A DNA stretch of 64,000 bases from Variovorax terrae (GTDB lineage: Bacteria > Pseudomonadota > Gammaproteobacteria > Burkholderiales > Burkholderiaceae_C). This document shows positions 1-8,314 of this stretch, piece after piece. The translations under genes and the position numbers were made by a program. The DNA is taken from positions 567,685-631,684 of the forward strand of contig NZ_JALGBI010000002.1 of assembly GCF_022809125.1 (NCBI RefSeq), written 5' to 3'. Within the stretch, counting starts at the first letter, position 1; every line of letters starts with the position of its first letter. The notes beneath the pieces are model-generated. The model had not been told where the DNA came from, made no database searches, and worked only from the letters and a program-made list of their open reading frames with translations.

Positions 1-927
1 GGCGCCGCCGTTGGCAAAGCGCGTGTTGAAGGCGGCCGCCATGCCGGCGATGCGCGTGCACTGGGTGAAGCCGCCCGAGATGCAGGCGTTGGGCTGCACC
101 ACGTCCACCGCCTGCGCCACCAGCAGGTCGCGAAAGCGCGAGGCCAGGCCTTCGTTCTGGCCCGCGGCCAGCGGGATCGAGGTCTTGGCGCGCAGCTTGG
201 CCAGGTTGGGCACGTCGTTCTGCGTCACCGGCTCCTCGAAGAAGCTGATGCCGTAGTCCTCGATGCGCTGCGCCAGCGACAGCGCGTGGAAGTAGTCGAG
301 GCTGCAGTTGGCGTCGATGTAGAGCTGCACGTCGGGGCCCACGGCCTCGCGCACGGCGCGGATGCGCTGCACGTCCTCGGCGATCACGTCGGCCAGCTCG
401 CGCGGCTCGTCGCGCCGCTGCAGCGCGTGGTGGCCCACCGTCATCTTCAGGCGCTTGAAGCCGCGCTCGACCCAGCCTTTGGCCGCAGCGGCCAGCTCGT
501 CGCGCTCGAAGAAGGCGAAGCCGAAGGTGGCGTACACCGGCACCTGCGGCCGCGCGCCGCCCAGCAGCCGCCAGCAGGGCTGGCCCAGGGCCTGGCCCTT
601 GAGGTCCCACAGCGCGAGGTCGAGCGCCGCGATGGCGTGGCTCGCGTAGCCCGACTGGCCGCGCGGCGTGAGCAGCCAGTACAGCTTGTCCCAGAGCTGC
701 TCGTGGCGCAGCGGGTCGGCGCCGATCAGCGCGTGCGCGGCGATGTCGTTGACGATGGAGCCGATCACCTCTTCCTCGGTGATGGCGGTCATGCCGGTGC
801 CGATAAGGCCGGTGTCGGTTTCGATGTCCACCAGGCACAGCGAGAGCGAGGTGGTCTTGGTGCGGCCCGAGATGCTGACCGAGACAGGCAGGTGCAGCGG
901 CGTAGCGCTGACGCGGGTGATGTTCAT
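1..927 (-). CDS. Mandelate racemase/muconate lactonizing enzyme family protein, 3' end cut by window edge
   Basis: Enolase-superfamily enzyme that would abstract the alpha proton of a carboxylate substrate (sugar-acid dehydratase, racemase or cycloisomerase). The frame is open from the ATG (complement of 925-927) to the window edge, so 309 residues are visible and the C-terminus is missing. The N-terminal capping domain begins MNITRVSATPLHLPVSVS. The barrel shows the KRLKMTVG strand with a candidate catalytic Lys, DANCSLDY with metal-ligand Asp, FFEEPV with metal-ligand Glu, and AAGQNEG with the third metal-ligand region. The His general base of mandelate racemase-type enzymes would lie beyond the edge. 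The gene is downstream of and co-oriented with a LysR gene that probably controls it. The substrate cannot be read from the sequence. Confidence 0.85.
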   Translation of the reverse strand, partial: MNITRVSATPLHLPVSVSISGRTKTTSLSLCLVDIETDTGLIGTGMTAITEEEVIGSIVNDIAAHALIGADPLRHEQLWDKLYWLLTPRGQSGYASHAIAALDLALWDLKGQALGQPCWRLLGGARPQVPVYATFGFAFFERDELAAAAKGWVERGFKRLKMTVGHHALQRRDEPRELADVIAEDVQRIRAVREAVGPDVQLYIDANCSLDYFHALSLAQRIEDYGISFFEEPVTQNDVPNLAKLRAKTSIPLAAGQNEGLASRFRDLLVAQAVDVVQPNACISGGFTQCTRIAGMAAAFNTRFANGGA

Positions 928-994
928 GGCGTGAAGGCAGGGCCCGCGGGCGGGCCGGTGGTCGGAAAGCTGGCAGTCTAGGAAACGGGGTGGC

Positions 995-1043
995 GGCCCG
1001 CAAGCATGCGGGCCGAAGGCGGCTTTCGCCAATCGCGAAAGCC
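995..1043 (-). terminator. Two tandem hairpins between the LysR gene and the racemase-family gene
   Basis: Two perfect inverted repeats lie just past the LysR stop. One has a 9-bp stem (GGCTTTCGC 1021-1029 with GCGAAAGCC 1035-1043, 5-nt loop). The other has an 8-bp stem (GGCCCGCA 995-1002 with TGCGGGCC 1007-1014, 4-nt loop). Neither is followed by a T tract on the minus strand. They may be weak terminators or mRNA-stabilising hairpins separating regulator from target. Confidence 0.4.
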
Positions 1044-1057
1044 CGCCGCGGCCGGCT

Positions 1058-1948
1058 TCAGGCGGTGAGCGCCTGCACCAGCGTGTGCGCGGCGGGCGAC
1101 AGCGCCACGCCGCTGCGGGTGGCTAGGCGGTGCGTGCGCACGGCCCAGCCATCGCTGAGCGCGATGGCCTTGAGCGGCAGCATCGCGAGCTGCGGCGCCA
1201 CCGCCTGCAGCGGCAGCACGCCCACGCCCAGGCCGCCGGCCACCATGCGGCAGACTGCGTCGAAGCTGCGCATCTGCATGCGGATCTTGACGGGCCGCCC
1301 GAGCGCGGCGGCCTCCGAGATCAACCGGTTCGACAGCGCCGTGCCGTCCATCAGGCCGATGAAGTCCTCCTCCAGCGCATCGGCCAGCGCTAGCCGGCGC
1401 CGGCCGGCCAGGCGGTGCGCCGGCGGCACCACCAGCACCAGCGTGTCGCTGAAGAAGTCGCGCAGCTCCAGGCCCTGCGGCGGGCTGGCGGTGTCCACGA
1501 TGCCCAGGTCGGCCCGGCCTTCGAGCAGCGCCATGCAGATCTCGGGGCTGCTGTGCTCCTCCAGGTCGATGCGGATCAGCGGATGCCGGCGCATGAAGCG
1601 CTCCAGCCGCTGCGGCATCGCCTCCAGCACCGAGGAGCCGTTGGCCAGCACCCGCACATGGCCTTTGAGGCCCAGGCTGTAGTCGCGCAGGTCCAGCGTC
1701 AGCCGGTCGGCGTCGGCCAGCAGCTCGCGCCCGCGCTGCACCAGCATGTGGCCGGTGGGCGTGACGCGCGCGCCGCGCGAGGAGCGCTCGAAGATGCGGA
1801 TGCCGAGAGAGGCCTCCAGCGCCGAGATGCGCGCGCTGGCGGCGGCCACCGCGAGCTCGAGCTGGTTGCTGCCGGCGCTGATGGAGCCGGCATCGGCCAC
1901 CGCCACGATCACGCGCAGGGTGACGAGGTCGATCGCGTCGGCGGTCAT
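1058..1948 (-). CDS. LysR family transcriptional regulator
   Basis: A 296-residue LTTR of normal length. The N-terminal winged helix-turn-helix spans about residues 6-65 (DLVTLRVIVAVADAGSIS, then a recognition helix around AAASARISALEASLG). It is followed by a linker helix and a periplasmic-binding-protein-like effector domain starting near GHVRVLAN. It lies 130 bp upstream of the enolase-superfamily gene on the same strand, so it probably responds to that enzyme's substrate. It is divergent from nadC, with a 212-bp shared intergenic region. The HTH is slightly atypical: an AVAAASARIS segment replaces the usual QPALS-type recognition helix. The family assignment is firm; effector and target are inference. 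Confidence 0.88.
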   Translation of the reverse strand: MTADAIDLVTLRVIVAVADAGSISAGSNQLELAVAAASARISALEASLGIRIFERSSRGARVTPTGHMLVQRGRELLADADRLTLDLRDYSLGLKGHVRVLANGSSVLEAMPQRLERFMRRHPLIRIDLEEHSSPEICMALLEGRADLGIVDTASPPQGLELRDFFSDTLVLVVPPAHRLAGRRRLALADALEEDFIGLMDGTALSNRLISEAAALGRPVKIRMQMRSFDAVCRMVAGGLGVGVLPLQAVAPQLAMLPLKAIALSDGWAVRTHRLATRSGVALSPAAHTLVQALTA

Positions 1949-2068
1949 GCGCTCACGGCGGGCAAGGCGGCGAAGGGGGCGGGCAGGGTCATGCGGTGTC
2001 TCCGGGAGGCTCTGGCCGTGGATTATGAGTGAAATCGCCGGGAGGTCCTTGCCGGATGGTCCTTTTCA

Positions 2069-2085
2069 GCTATCAAAAACGGAGC
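2069..2085. repeat. 17-bp GCTAT-N7-RTAGC-type element, degenerate copy
   Basis: GCTATCAAAAACGGAGC, 17 nt, sits in the LysR-nadC intergenic region. It matches the spacing of the five better copies in this window (14768, 30078, 42289, 47404, 60979), but the right arm has GGAGC instead of RTAGC. Confidence 0.4.
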
Positions 2086-2148
2086 AAGCCGGGCGCAGGC
2101 CCGGGCCGGGCGGTGCGCGCGGCATGCGAAGGGCCATCGGGATGCCGC

Positions 2149-2154
2149 TATGCT
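2149..2154 (+). promoter_or_regulatory. Candidate -10 element of nadC, leaderless layout
   Basis: TATGCT ends 6 bases before the nadC ATG at 2161, which would place transcription start at or next to the start codon. No Shine-Dalgarno sequence fits in between, and no convincing -35 is visible. Confidence 0.4.
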
Positions 2155-2160
2155 TACACC

Positions 2161-3030
2161 ATGATGACAACCCCCTTCGATTTTTCCGAGAAAAGCCTGG
2201 CCGAGCTGGCCCGCGCCGACGCCGCGCGCGCCCTGCAGGAAGACCTGGGCGCGGGCGATCTCACGGCCGGCCTGGTCGATGCCGCGCGCCGCGCGCAGGC
2301 CCGCGTGATCGCGCGCGAAGCCGCCGTGATCTGCGGCGCGCCCTGGGTCGAGGCCACGCTGCGCCAGCTCGACCCCGGCCTGCGCTGGACCTGGGCCGTG
2401 CCCGAAGGCGGGCGCTGCGAGGTGAACCAGGTGGTGCTGGAGATCGAAGGCCCGGCCCGCGCGCTGCTGAGCGCCGAGCGCACCGCGCTCAATTTCCTGC
2501 AGCTGCTGAGCGCCGTGGCGAGCAAGACCGCGGCCTACGTGGAGGCCGTGCGCGGCACGCGCGCGCAGATCGTGGACACGCGCAAGACCCTGCCCGGCCT
2601 GCGGCTGGCGCAGAAATACGCGGTGAAGACCGGCGGCGGCACCAACCACCGCATCGGCCTCTATGACGCGGTGCTGATCAAGGAGAACCACATCGCAGCC
2701 GCCGGCGGCGTGACGGCCGTGCTGCGCCGCGCGGCCGAGGTGGCGGCGCAGGCGGCGTTCGTGGAGATCGAGGTCGAGACCCTGGCCCAGCTCGACGAGG
2801 CGCTCGCCGCCGGCGCCACCATGGTGCTGCTCGACAACATGGACCTACCCACGCTGCGCGAGGCCGTGCGCCGCAACGCGGGCCGCGCCGTGCTCGAAAT
2901 CTCGGGCGGCGTCACCTTCGACGGCGTGCGCGCCCTGGCCGAGACCGGCGTGGACCGCATCTCGATCGGCGCGCTGACCAAGGACGTCAAGGCCACCGAC
3001 TTCTCGATGCGCCTGCAGGAGCTGGGATGA
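2161..3030 (+). CDS. nadC: Nicotinate-nucleotide diphosphorylase (carboxylating), NadC
   Basis: Quinolinate phosphoribosyltransferase: quinolinate + PRPP to nicotinate mononucleotide, CO2 and diphosphate, the third step of de novo NAD synthesis. 289 residues from the ATG at 2161, the usual family length. The frame stays open further upstream, but homology begins at this Met. The N-terminal alpha/beta sandwich has the [12 protein letters not shown] motif. The barrel contains [47 protein letters not shown] and ISGGV, all typical quinolinate/PRPP-binding segments. Its stop overlaps the nadA start by 4 bp (ATGA), so the two are translationally coupled. The first enzyme, NadB, lies about 9 kb away on the other strand. 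Confidence 0.97.
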   Translation: MMTTPFDFSEKSLAELARADAARALQEDLGAGDLTAGLVDAARRAQARVIAREAAVICGAPWVEATLRQLDPGLRWTWAVPEGGRCEVNQVVLEIEGPARALLSAERTALNFLQLLSAVASKTAAYVEAVRGTRAQIVDTRKTLPGLRLAQKYAVKTGGGTNHRIGLYDAVLIKENHIAAAGGVTAVLRRAAEVAAQAAFVEIEVETLAQLDEALAAGATMVLLDNMDLPTLREAVRRNAGRAVLEISGGVTFDGVRALAETGVDRISIGALTKDVKATDFSMRLQELG

Positions 3031-4133
3031 GCACCGCTGCCGCCCTGATCGAGGTCGAATACGAGCAGCCGGCCTGCGCCACCCGGCATGCCTGGGCCCG
3101 CGTGCCGGTGGAGCCTGGCCCCGCCGAGCGCGCCGCGTTCAAGGACCGGGTGCGCCGCCTGCTCAAGGAGCGCAACGCGGTGATGGTCTCGCACTACTAC
3201 GTGCACCCGGACCTGCAGGACCTGGCCGAGGAAACCGGCGGCCTGGTGAGCGACTCGCTGGAGATGGCGCGCTTCGGGCGCGACCACGCGGCGCAGACCC
3301 TGGTGGTCTCGGGCGTGCGCTTCATGGGCGAGACCGCCAAGATCCTGTCGCCCGAGAAGAAGGTGCTGATGCCCGACCTGGACGCCACCTGCTCGCTCGA
3401 CCTCGGCTGCCCGGTGGACGAATTCAGCGCCTTCTGCGACCAGCACCCCGATCGCACCGTGGTGGTCTACGCCAACACCAGCGCGGCCGTGAAGGCGCGC
3501 GCCGACTGGCTCGTGACATCGAGCTGCGCGCTCGACATCGTGCGCGCGCTGAGCGAGCAGGGCCAGAAGATCCTGTGGGCGCCCGACAAGCACCTGGGCG
3601 GCTACATCCAGCGCGAGACCGGGGCCGACATGGTGTTCTGGAACGGCTCGTGCATCGTGCACGACGAGTTCAAGGGTTTCGAGCTGGAGGCGCTCAAGCG
3701 CGAGCATCCGCGCGCCAAGGTGCTGGTGCACCCCGAATCGCCGGCCGAGGTGGTGGCGCTGGCCGACGCCGTGGGCTCGACCTCGGGCATCCTGAAGGCC
3801 GCGCGCGAGATGGACGCCAGCGAGTTCATCGTCGCCACCGACAACGGCATGATGCATAAGCTGCGCGCGCTGAACCCCGGCAAGACCTTCATCGAGGCGC
3901 CCACGGCCGGCAACAGCGCCACCTGCAAGAGCTGCGCGCACTGCCCCTGGATGGCGATGAACGGCCTCGCGGGCCTGGCCCATGTGCTGGAAACCGGCGC
4001 CAACGAAGTCCAGGTCGACCCGGTGCTGGGCTTGCGCGCCCGCCTGCCGATCGACCGCATGCTGGCTTTCACGGCGGCATTGAAGGCCGGGCAGGCGGCG
4101 GGGGCGCTGGTGCCGAACATGGGCGCGGTGTAG
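3027..4133 (+). CDS. nadA: Quinolinate synthase NadA
   Basis: Fe-S enzyme that condenses iminoaspartate (from NadB) with dihydroxyacetone phosphate to give quinolinate. 368 residues, three-domain NadA fold. Visible family segments are [47 protein letters not shown] (first cluster Cys), [41 protein letters not shown], and a C-terminal [13 protein letters not shown] region with the remaining cluster cysteines. It overlaps nadC by 4 bp. creB starts only 5 bp after the stop, so read-through into the cre genes is possible. Confidence 0.97.
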   Translation: MSTAAALIEVEYEQPACATRHAWARVPVEPGPAERAAFKDRVRRLLKERNAVMVSHYYVHPDLQDLAEETGGLVSDSLEMARFGRDHAAQTLVVSGVRFMGETAKILSPEKKVLMPDLDATCSLDLGCPVDEFSAFCDQHPDRTVVVYANTSAAVKARADWLVTSSCALDIVRALSEQGQKILWAPDKHLGGYIQRETGADMVFWNGSCIVHDEFKGFELEALKREHPRAKVLVHPESPAEVVALADAVGSTSGILKAAREMDASEFIVATDNGMMHKLRALNPGKTFIEAPTAGNSATCKSCAHCPWMAMNGLAGLAHVLETGANEVQVDPVLGLRARLPIDRMLAFTAALKAGQAAGALVPNMGAV

Positions 4134-4138
4134 GTGCC

Positions 4139-4816
4139 ATGCCAGCGCGCGTGCTATTGCTGGAAGACGACCCCGCGATCGCGCGCACGGTGGTCTACGC
4201 GATAGAGCGCGAGGGGCTGCAGGTCACGCACAGCCTGCTGTTGCAGGATGCGCGTCAGCTGTTGCGTGTTCAAACGTTTGACCTGCTCGTGCTCGATGTG
4301 GGGCTGCCTGATGGCAGTGGACTGGACCTGTGCCGCGAAGTGCGTGCCGCAGGGGGCACGCCTGTGCTCATACTCAGCGCGCGCGGCGAGGAACTGGACC
4401 GCGTGCTAGGCCTGGAGCTGGGCGCCGATGACTACCTGGCCAAGCCCTTCAGTCCGCGCGAGCTGGCCGCGCGCGTGAAGGCCCTGCTGCGCCGCACCGC
4501 TGCCATGACCGCTGTGCCCATGGCACACACCACTCCGTTTCACGACGACGGCATGGGCCAACGCATGCACTTGCATGGTCGGCCGCTGCCACTCACACGG
4601 CGCGAATACCGCCTGCTGGCCTGTCTGCTCGCGGGCGCGGGCCGCATCCACACGCGTGACGCATTGCTGGCTGCCGCCTGGGGCGACGACAGCGACAGCA
4701 CCGATCGCACCGTGGACACCCACGTCAAAACCCTGCGTGCCAAGTTGCGCGAGGCCGACCCTGCGCGCGAATACATCGTCACGCACCGGGGCATGGGTTA
4801 TTGCCTCGACCTCTGA
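4139..4816 (+). CDS. creB: CreB-like OmpR-family response regulator
   Basis: 225-residue two-component response regulator. The receiver domain (about 1-120) has the acidic pair ED-D at 9-11, phospho-acceptor Asp53 in VLDVGLPDGSG, and Lys in YLAKPFSPREL. The C-terminal OmpR-type winged helix (about 130-225) includes PLTRREYRLLACLL and DRTVDTHVKTLRAKLRE. Pairing with a CreC-type kinase and creD downstream supports CreB. In E. coli CreB binds the cre tag TTCAC-N6-TTCAC and drives creD; a near match lies upstream of creD here. The gene begins 5 bp after nadA and 14 bp before creC. Codon choice is a little less GC-extreme than in nadCA. Confidence 0.9.
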   Translation: MPARVLLLEDDPAIARTVVYAIEREGLQVTHSLLLQDARQLLRVQTFDLLVLDVGLPDGSGLDLCREVRAAGGTPVLILSARGEELDRVLGLELGADDYLAKPFSPRELAARVKALLRRTAAMTAVPMAHTTPFHDDGMGQRMHLHGRPLPLTRREYRLLACLLAGAGRIHTRDALLAAAWGDDSDSTDRTVDTHVKTLRAKLREADPAREYIVTHRGMGYCLDL

Positions 4817-4830
4817 AGTCGCTGCTCCCC

Positions 4831-6306
4831 ATGCGCCTTGGCCTGCGTTTGCTGTTTGCGTTCTTCCTCATCAACGGCATCGCCGCGTTTTTCGTGCTGC
4901 GTGTGTTCACGGCCGAGATCAAGCCCAGCGTGCGCGAGGTGATGGAAGACATGATGGTGGATACGGCCAACATCCTGGCTGAGCTGGTCAGTGATGACCT
5001 GACGGCCGGGCGCCTGGCCGAGGGCCGTTTCGCGCAGCAGGTGCGCCAGTACGCAACCCGGCCCGTGGACGCGGCGATCTGGGGGCTGTCCAAGCAGACG
5101 CTGGATTTCCGCATCTACGTGACCGACGCCACGGGCCGTGTGCTGTTCGACTCCGAGCAGCGCGCCGTGGGCGAGGACTACTCGGCCTGGCGCGATGTGG
5201 CGCGCACGCTGCGCGGCGAGTACGGCGCCCGTGCCACGCGGGAAGTTTCGGGCGACGACAAGAGCGGCGTGATGTACGTGGCCGCTCCCATTTACGCCCG
5301 GGGCTCCGGAGGCCAGAAGATCGCCGGTGTGCTGACCGTGGCCAAGCCCGTGTTCGCCGTGCAGCGCTTCATCGACCGCGCGGAGCGCAAGGTGCTCATG
5401 GGCGGTCTGCTGCTGTTGGTCCTTTCGGCTGCCGTGGGCGTGGCCGTCACGCTGTGGGTGGTGTGGCATGTGCGCCGCCTGCGCGACTACGCGCTCAGCG
5501 TGCAAGGGCCGGCCCAGGGGGACGGAGCCTCGTTCCCGCCTGCGCAGCCAGTTCCCGAGGTGCCAAACGCTCCCGGCGAGCTGGGTGACCTGGCGCGCGC
5601 CATGGACCGCATGCGCGCGCGTCTCGAAGGACACGATTACATCGAGGAATACGTGCGGGCGCTGACCCATGAACTCAAAAGCCCCGTGGCCGCGATCCGC
5701 GGTGCGGGGGAACTTCTGCAGGAGGATCTGCCCGCCGCCGATCGCGCCCAGTTCGCCGCCCAGGTGGTGGCTCAGAGCGAGCGCCTGCAGCGTCTCATTG
5801 ACAGGCTGCTGGAGCTGAGCAAGCTGGAGCAGCGCCACCATGCCGAGGCTCGCATCCCCGTGGCGCTGGCCGACTGCGCGCACGCGGCGATTGTGCACAC
5901 TCGGGCCCGCGCTGCGCAGCGCGGTATTGCGCTCGCGCAAACGGGCTCGGGCGCGAGCGGTTCATGGGAGGCTGAACTCGTCACGCTGGCGCTGACCAAC
6001 CTGATCGATAACGCGATTGACTTTGCCCCTGCAGGCAGCACCGTGCGGGTGGAATTGGATGGGGCACGCGTGGCTGTGCAGGACGATGGGCCGGGTGTGC
6101 CCGACTACGCGCTGCCGCGTCTGGGGGAGCGCTTCTTCACCACGGCGCGTCCCGGAGGCGAGCGCAGCGGGTCAGGGCTGGGGTTGGCGATTGTGCAGCG
6201 TGTGATGGCGCTGCATGGGGGCCACATGAGGGTTCGCAATACCGGGCCGGGATTGCGGGTGGAGTTGGATTTTCGGGATGTGCCGAACAACGGCCCCGTG
6301 ATTTAA
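4831..6306 (+). CDS. creC: CreC-like sensor histidine kinase
   Basis: Membrane histidine kinase partner of CreB. The ATG at 4831 is chosen because MRLGLRLLFAFFLING resembles the E. coli CreC N-terminus; a TTG at 4801, inside creB, would add 10 residues. The protein is then 491 residues. It has TM1 at about 5-25, a periplasmic sensor domain to about residue 185, TM2 (MGGLLLLVLSAAVGVAV), HAMP, then HisKA with phospho-acceptor His280 in ALTHELKSPVAAIRG. The HATPase domain shows NLIDNAIDFAP (N box), QDDGPGVPD (G1) and GSGLGLAIVQRV (G2). In E. coli the system responds to carbon source and fermentation state and affects beta-lactam response; the signal here is unknown. Confidence 0.9.
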   Translation: MRLGLRLLFAFFLINGIAAFFVLRVFTAEIKPSVREVMEDMMVDTANILAELVSDDLTAGRLAEGRFAQQVRQYATRPVDAAIWGLSKQTLDFRIYVTDATGRVLFDSEQRAVGEDYSAWRDVARTLRGEYGARATREVSGDDKSGVMYVAAPIYARGSGGQKIAGVLTVAKPVFAVQRFIDRAERKVLMGGLLLLVLSAAVGVAVTLWVVWHVRRLRDYALSVQGPAQGDGASFPPAQPVPEVPNAPGELGDLARAMDRMRARLEGHDYIEEYVRALTHELKSPVAAIRGAGELLQEDLPAADRAQFAAQVVAQSERLQRLIDRLLELSKLEQRHHAEARIPVALADCAHAAIVHTRARAAQRGIALAQTGSGASGSWEAELVTLALTNLIDNAIDFAPAGSTVRVELDGARVAVQDDGPGVPDYALPRLGERFFTTARPGGERSGSGLGLAIVQRVMALHGGHMRVRNTGPGLRVELDFRDVPNNGPVI

Positions 6307-6461
6307 CGTCTGTTTGGGGCGCGGGACAGCATTTTCACGCTGCGACCTGCCCGCGACTCTGATGCCCAGGTGTCTGGGGCCCCGGCTCCCGTCTTGCCGG
6401 GAACAACCTATCGCAACCCAGCGGCTCTCCCGAGCCACATTCTGACTCCCTCTTTCTGCAC

Positions 6462-6477
6462 TTCACATCCGCCTCAC
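6462..6477 (+). promoter_or_regulatory. Cre-tag-like CreB binding site upstream of creD
   Basis: TTCAC (6462-6466), ATCCGC, CTCAC (6473-6477) matches the E. coli cre tag TTCAC-N6-TTCAC with one mismatch. It lies about 70-85 bp upstream of creD in the 241-bp creC-creD gap, where a separate creD promoter is expected. Single TTCAC half-sites also occur near 6334 and at 6518. Confidence 0.55.
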
Positions 6478-6547
6478 AAACTTCATCGCACCATCACCGG
6501 CGCTCCCCACACTGTTCTTCACAGACACAACCTTTGTGGAGAACTTC

Positions 6548-7993
6548 TTGAAACACCCCCTGTTCATCAAACTCGCGGCGCTGGTCGCCGTCACGGTGCT
6601 GCTGCTTTTCGGTCTTGGCTTGATCGAAGGCGTGGTACGCGATCGCCAGCGCTATCGGCTCGAGGCTGCGCGCGGTGTGGAGCAGAGTCTGGCCGGGCCG
6701 CAGACGCTCATGGGCCCGATGCTGCACAGTGCTTGCGTGGAGACCTGGGACACCGTGACTGGCGCGGGTGCCGAGCGTCGCACCGCGGAGCAGCGGCGCG
6801 AATTTCTGCTCACCGCGATGCCTCAGCAGCTGCAGCTGCGCACCAGTGCCGTCATGCAGGAGCGCGCTCGTGGCCTGCACAAGGTCAACGCCTACACACT
6901 CAAGGCGCAGGTCACAGCCGAGTGGGCGTCGCTGGCCAGCCTGCAGCCCGAACGCACGGTCAAGGGCTCGCGCATGCAGTGCGGTGCCCCTATCCTGATG
7001 GTGGCCGTGGGCGATGCGCGCGGCATTCGCATGGCGCAGGTGGAGGTGGATGGACAGACCCTGGCGCTCAAGCCCGGTACTTTCCACCCCGTGTACTCCC
7101 GCGGCCTGCACACGCCGTTGCCCGAGGGGCTGCGCGCGCAGAGCGGGCAGGTGCGTGCAGTGCTGGATCTGGAACTCGTGGGCACCGAACGCTTGGTCAT
7201 CGTGCCGCTGGGCGGTAACACCGAGGTGCTGATGCAAAGCGCCTGGCCGCATCCGTCGTTCGGAGGACGCTTCCTGCCGTCGGATCGCGAGGTGCGGCCC
7301 GATGGCTTCACGGCCCACTGGCGTTTGTCGTCACTGGCCAGCTCGGCACAACAGGATATTGCCGAGGGCCGCAAGGTTTGTAACGCTCCGCTGTCGGATG
7401 GCTCGGTCAATGAGACTGCCGAGAGCGAAGCGGCCGGCGCACAGCGCGCCTGCGCCGACAGTTTCAGCGTGGCTTTCATCGATCCGGTGAATCCTTACTC
7501 GTTGGCTGACCGCGCCATGAAGTACGGCGTGCTGTTCATCGCGCTCACCTTTGTGGCCGTGGGCTTGTTTGAGTTGATGCAGAAGCTGCGCGTCCACCCC
7601 GTGCAATACCTGCTGGTGGGCAGCGCGCTGTGTGTTTTCTTTCTGTTGCTCGTGAGCTTGTCGGAACACTTGGCGTTCGGGCCGTCATACGCGATGGCGG
7701 CCACGGCCTGCGTGCTGCTGCTGGCCTACTACGCCAGTCACATGCTCGGCAGTCTGCGCAGGGGCTTGCCCTTCGGCGCTTTGATCGCCGTGCTTTACAG
7801 CTTGCTCTATGTGCTGCTGCAGCTCGAGCAGACCGCACTGATCGTAGGCGCGATCGCGCTGTTCGCCGTGCTGGCGGCCGTCATGGTGCTGACCCGCCGG
7901 ATGGACTGGTATGGTCTGACCGCACCGCGTTTGCCGGCCCCCGGCGAGGCGGCCGCTTCTCCTGTCGCACCAACTGCCTCGGAGGCCGCATGA
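6548..7993 (+). CDS. creD: Cell envelope integrity protein CreD
   Basis: Inner-membrane protein of the CreD family, the main output gene of CreBC in E. coli, linked to envelope integrity and beta-lactam/colicin response. The start is set at TTG 6548: GGAG at 6538-6541 lies 6 nt before it, and the protein then begins LKHPLFIKLAALVAV, like E. coli CreD. The GTG at 6536 has no ribosome-binding site. 481 residues: one N-terminal TM helix, a large periplasmic region containing RQRYRLEAARGVEQS and GPQTLMGPM, then about five TM helices in the C-terminal third (from YGVLFIALTFVAVGLFEL). The next gene overlaps the stop by 4 bp. Confidence 0.9.
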   Translation: MKHPLFIKLAALVAVTVLLLFGLGLIEGVVRDRQRYRLEAARGVEQSLAGPQTLMGPMLHSACVETWDTVTGAGAERRTAEQRREFLLTAMPQQLQLRTSAVMQERARGLHKVNAYTLKAQVTAEWASLASLQPERTVKGSRMQCGAPILMVAVGDARGIRMAQVEVDGQTLALKPGTFHPVYSRGLHTPLPEGLRAQSGQVRAVLDLELVGTERLVIVPLGGNTEVLMQSAWPHPSFGGRFLPSDREVRPDGFTAHWRLSSLASSAQQDIAEGRKVCNAPLSDGSVNETAESEAAGAQRACADSFSVAFIDPVNPYSLADRAMKYGVLFIALTFVAVGLFELMQKLRVHPVQYLLVGSALCVFFLLLVSLSEHLAFGPSYAMAATACVLLLAYYASHMLGSLRRGLPFGALIAVLYSLLYVLLQLEQTALIVGAIALFAVLAAVMVLTRRMDWYGLTAPRLPAPGEAAASPVAPTASEAA

Positions 7994-8250
7994 GTGCTTC
8001 GATGGACATGCCCGCTGCCTTGACCGAGGCTGAAGCCCGGTGTGTGCAACGTTATTACGATCGCCTGCTGGCTGCCCTGCAGGCTCGCGACCTGCTTGCG
8101 CTGCATGATGCCCAGCAAGTCGTGCTGCGAGCGGCGTACCGCAGCCGTGCCCGTCCGGCGTTGCGCCGGGCATTGAAGGAACTGACTTGGCGCATGGCGG
8201 GGTATATCGCAGGCAAGCAACTGCGCTGGCGCGGGCGGGAACGAATCTAG
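7990..8250 (+). CDS. Small conserved-looking protein downstream of creD, unknown function
   Basis: 86 residues, starting at an ATG that overlaps the creD stop (ATGA), which suggests co-translation. No signal peptide or TM segment. It is helical and strongly basic at the C-terminus (YRSRARPALRRALKELTWRM, then LRWRGRERI) and has no motif I recognise. The position makes it the fourth gene of the cre operon. Compositional continuity with creD and the coupled start support a real gene. Confidence 0.6.
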   Translation: MSASMDMPAALTEAEARCVQRYYDRLLAALQARDLLALHDAQQVVLRAAYRSRARPALRRALKELTWRMAGYIAGKQLRWRGRERI

Positions 8251-8314
8251 TTGGGGTGTGTTGGGGCTTCGGTCGTTCTCGTGGAGAGGTCTGCGAGGCC
8301 GTAGCTCTCAGCGG

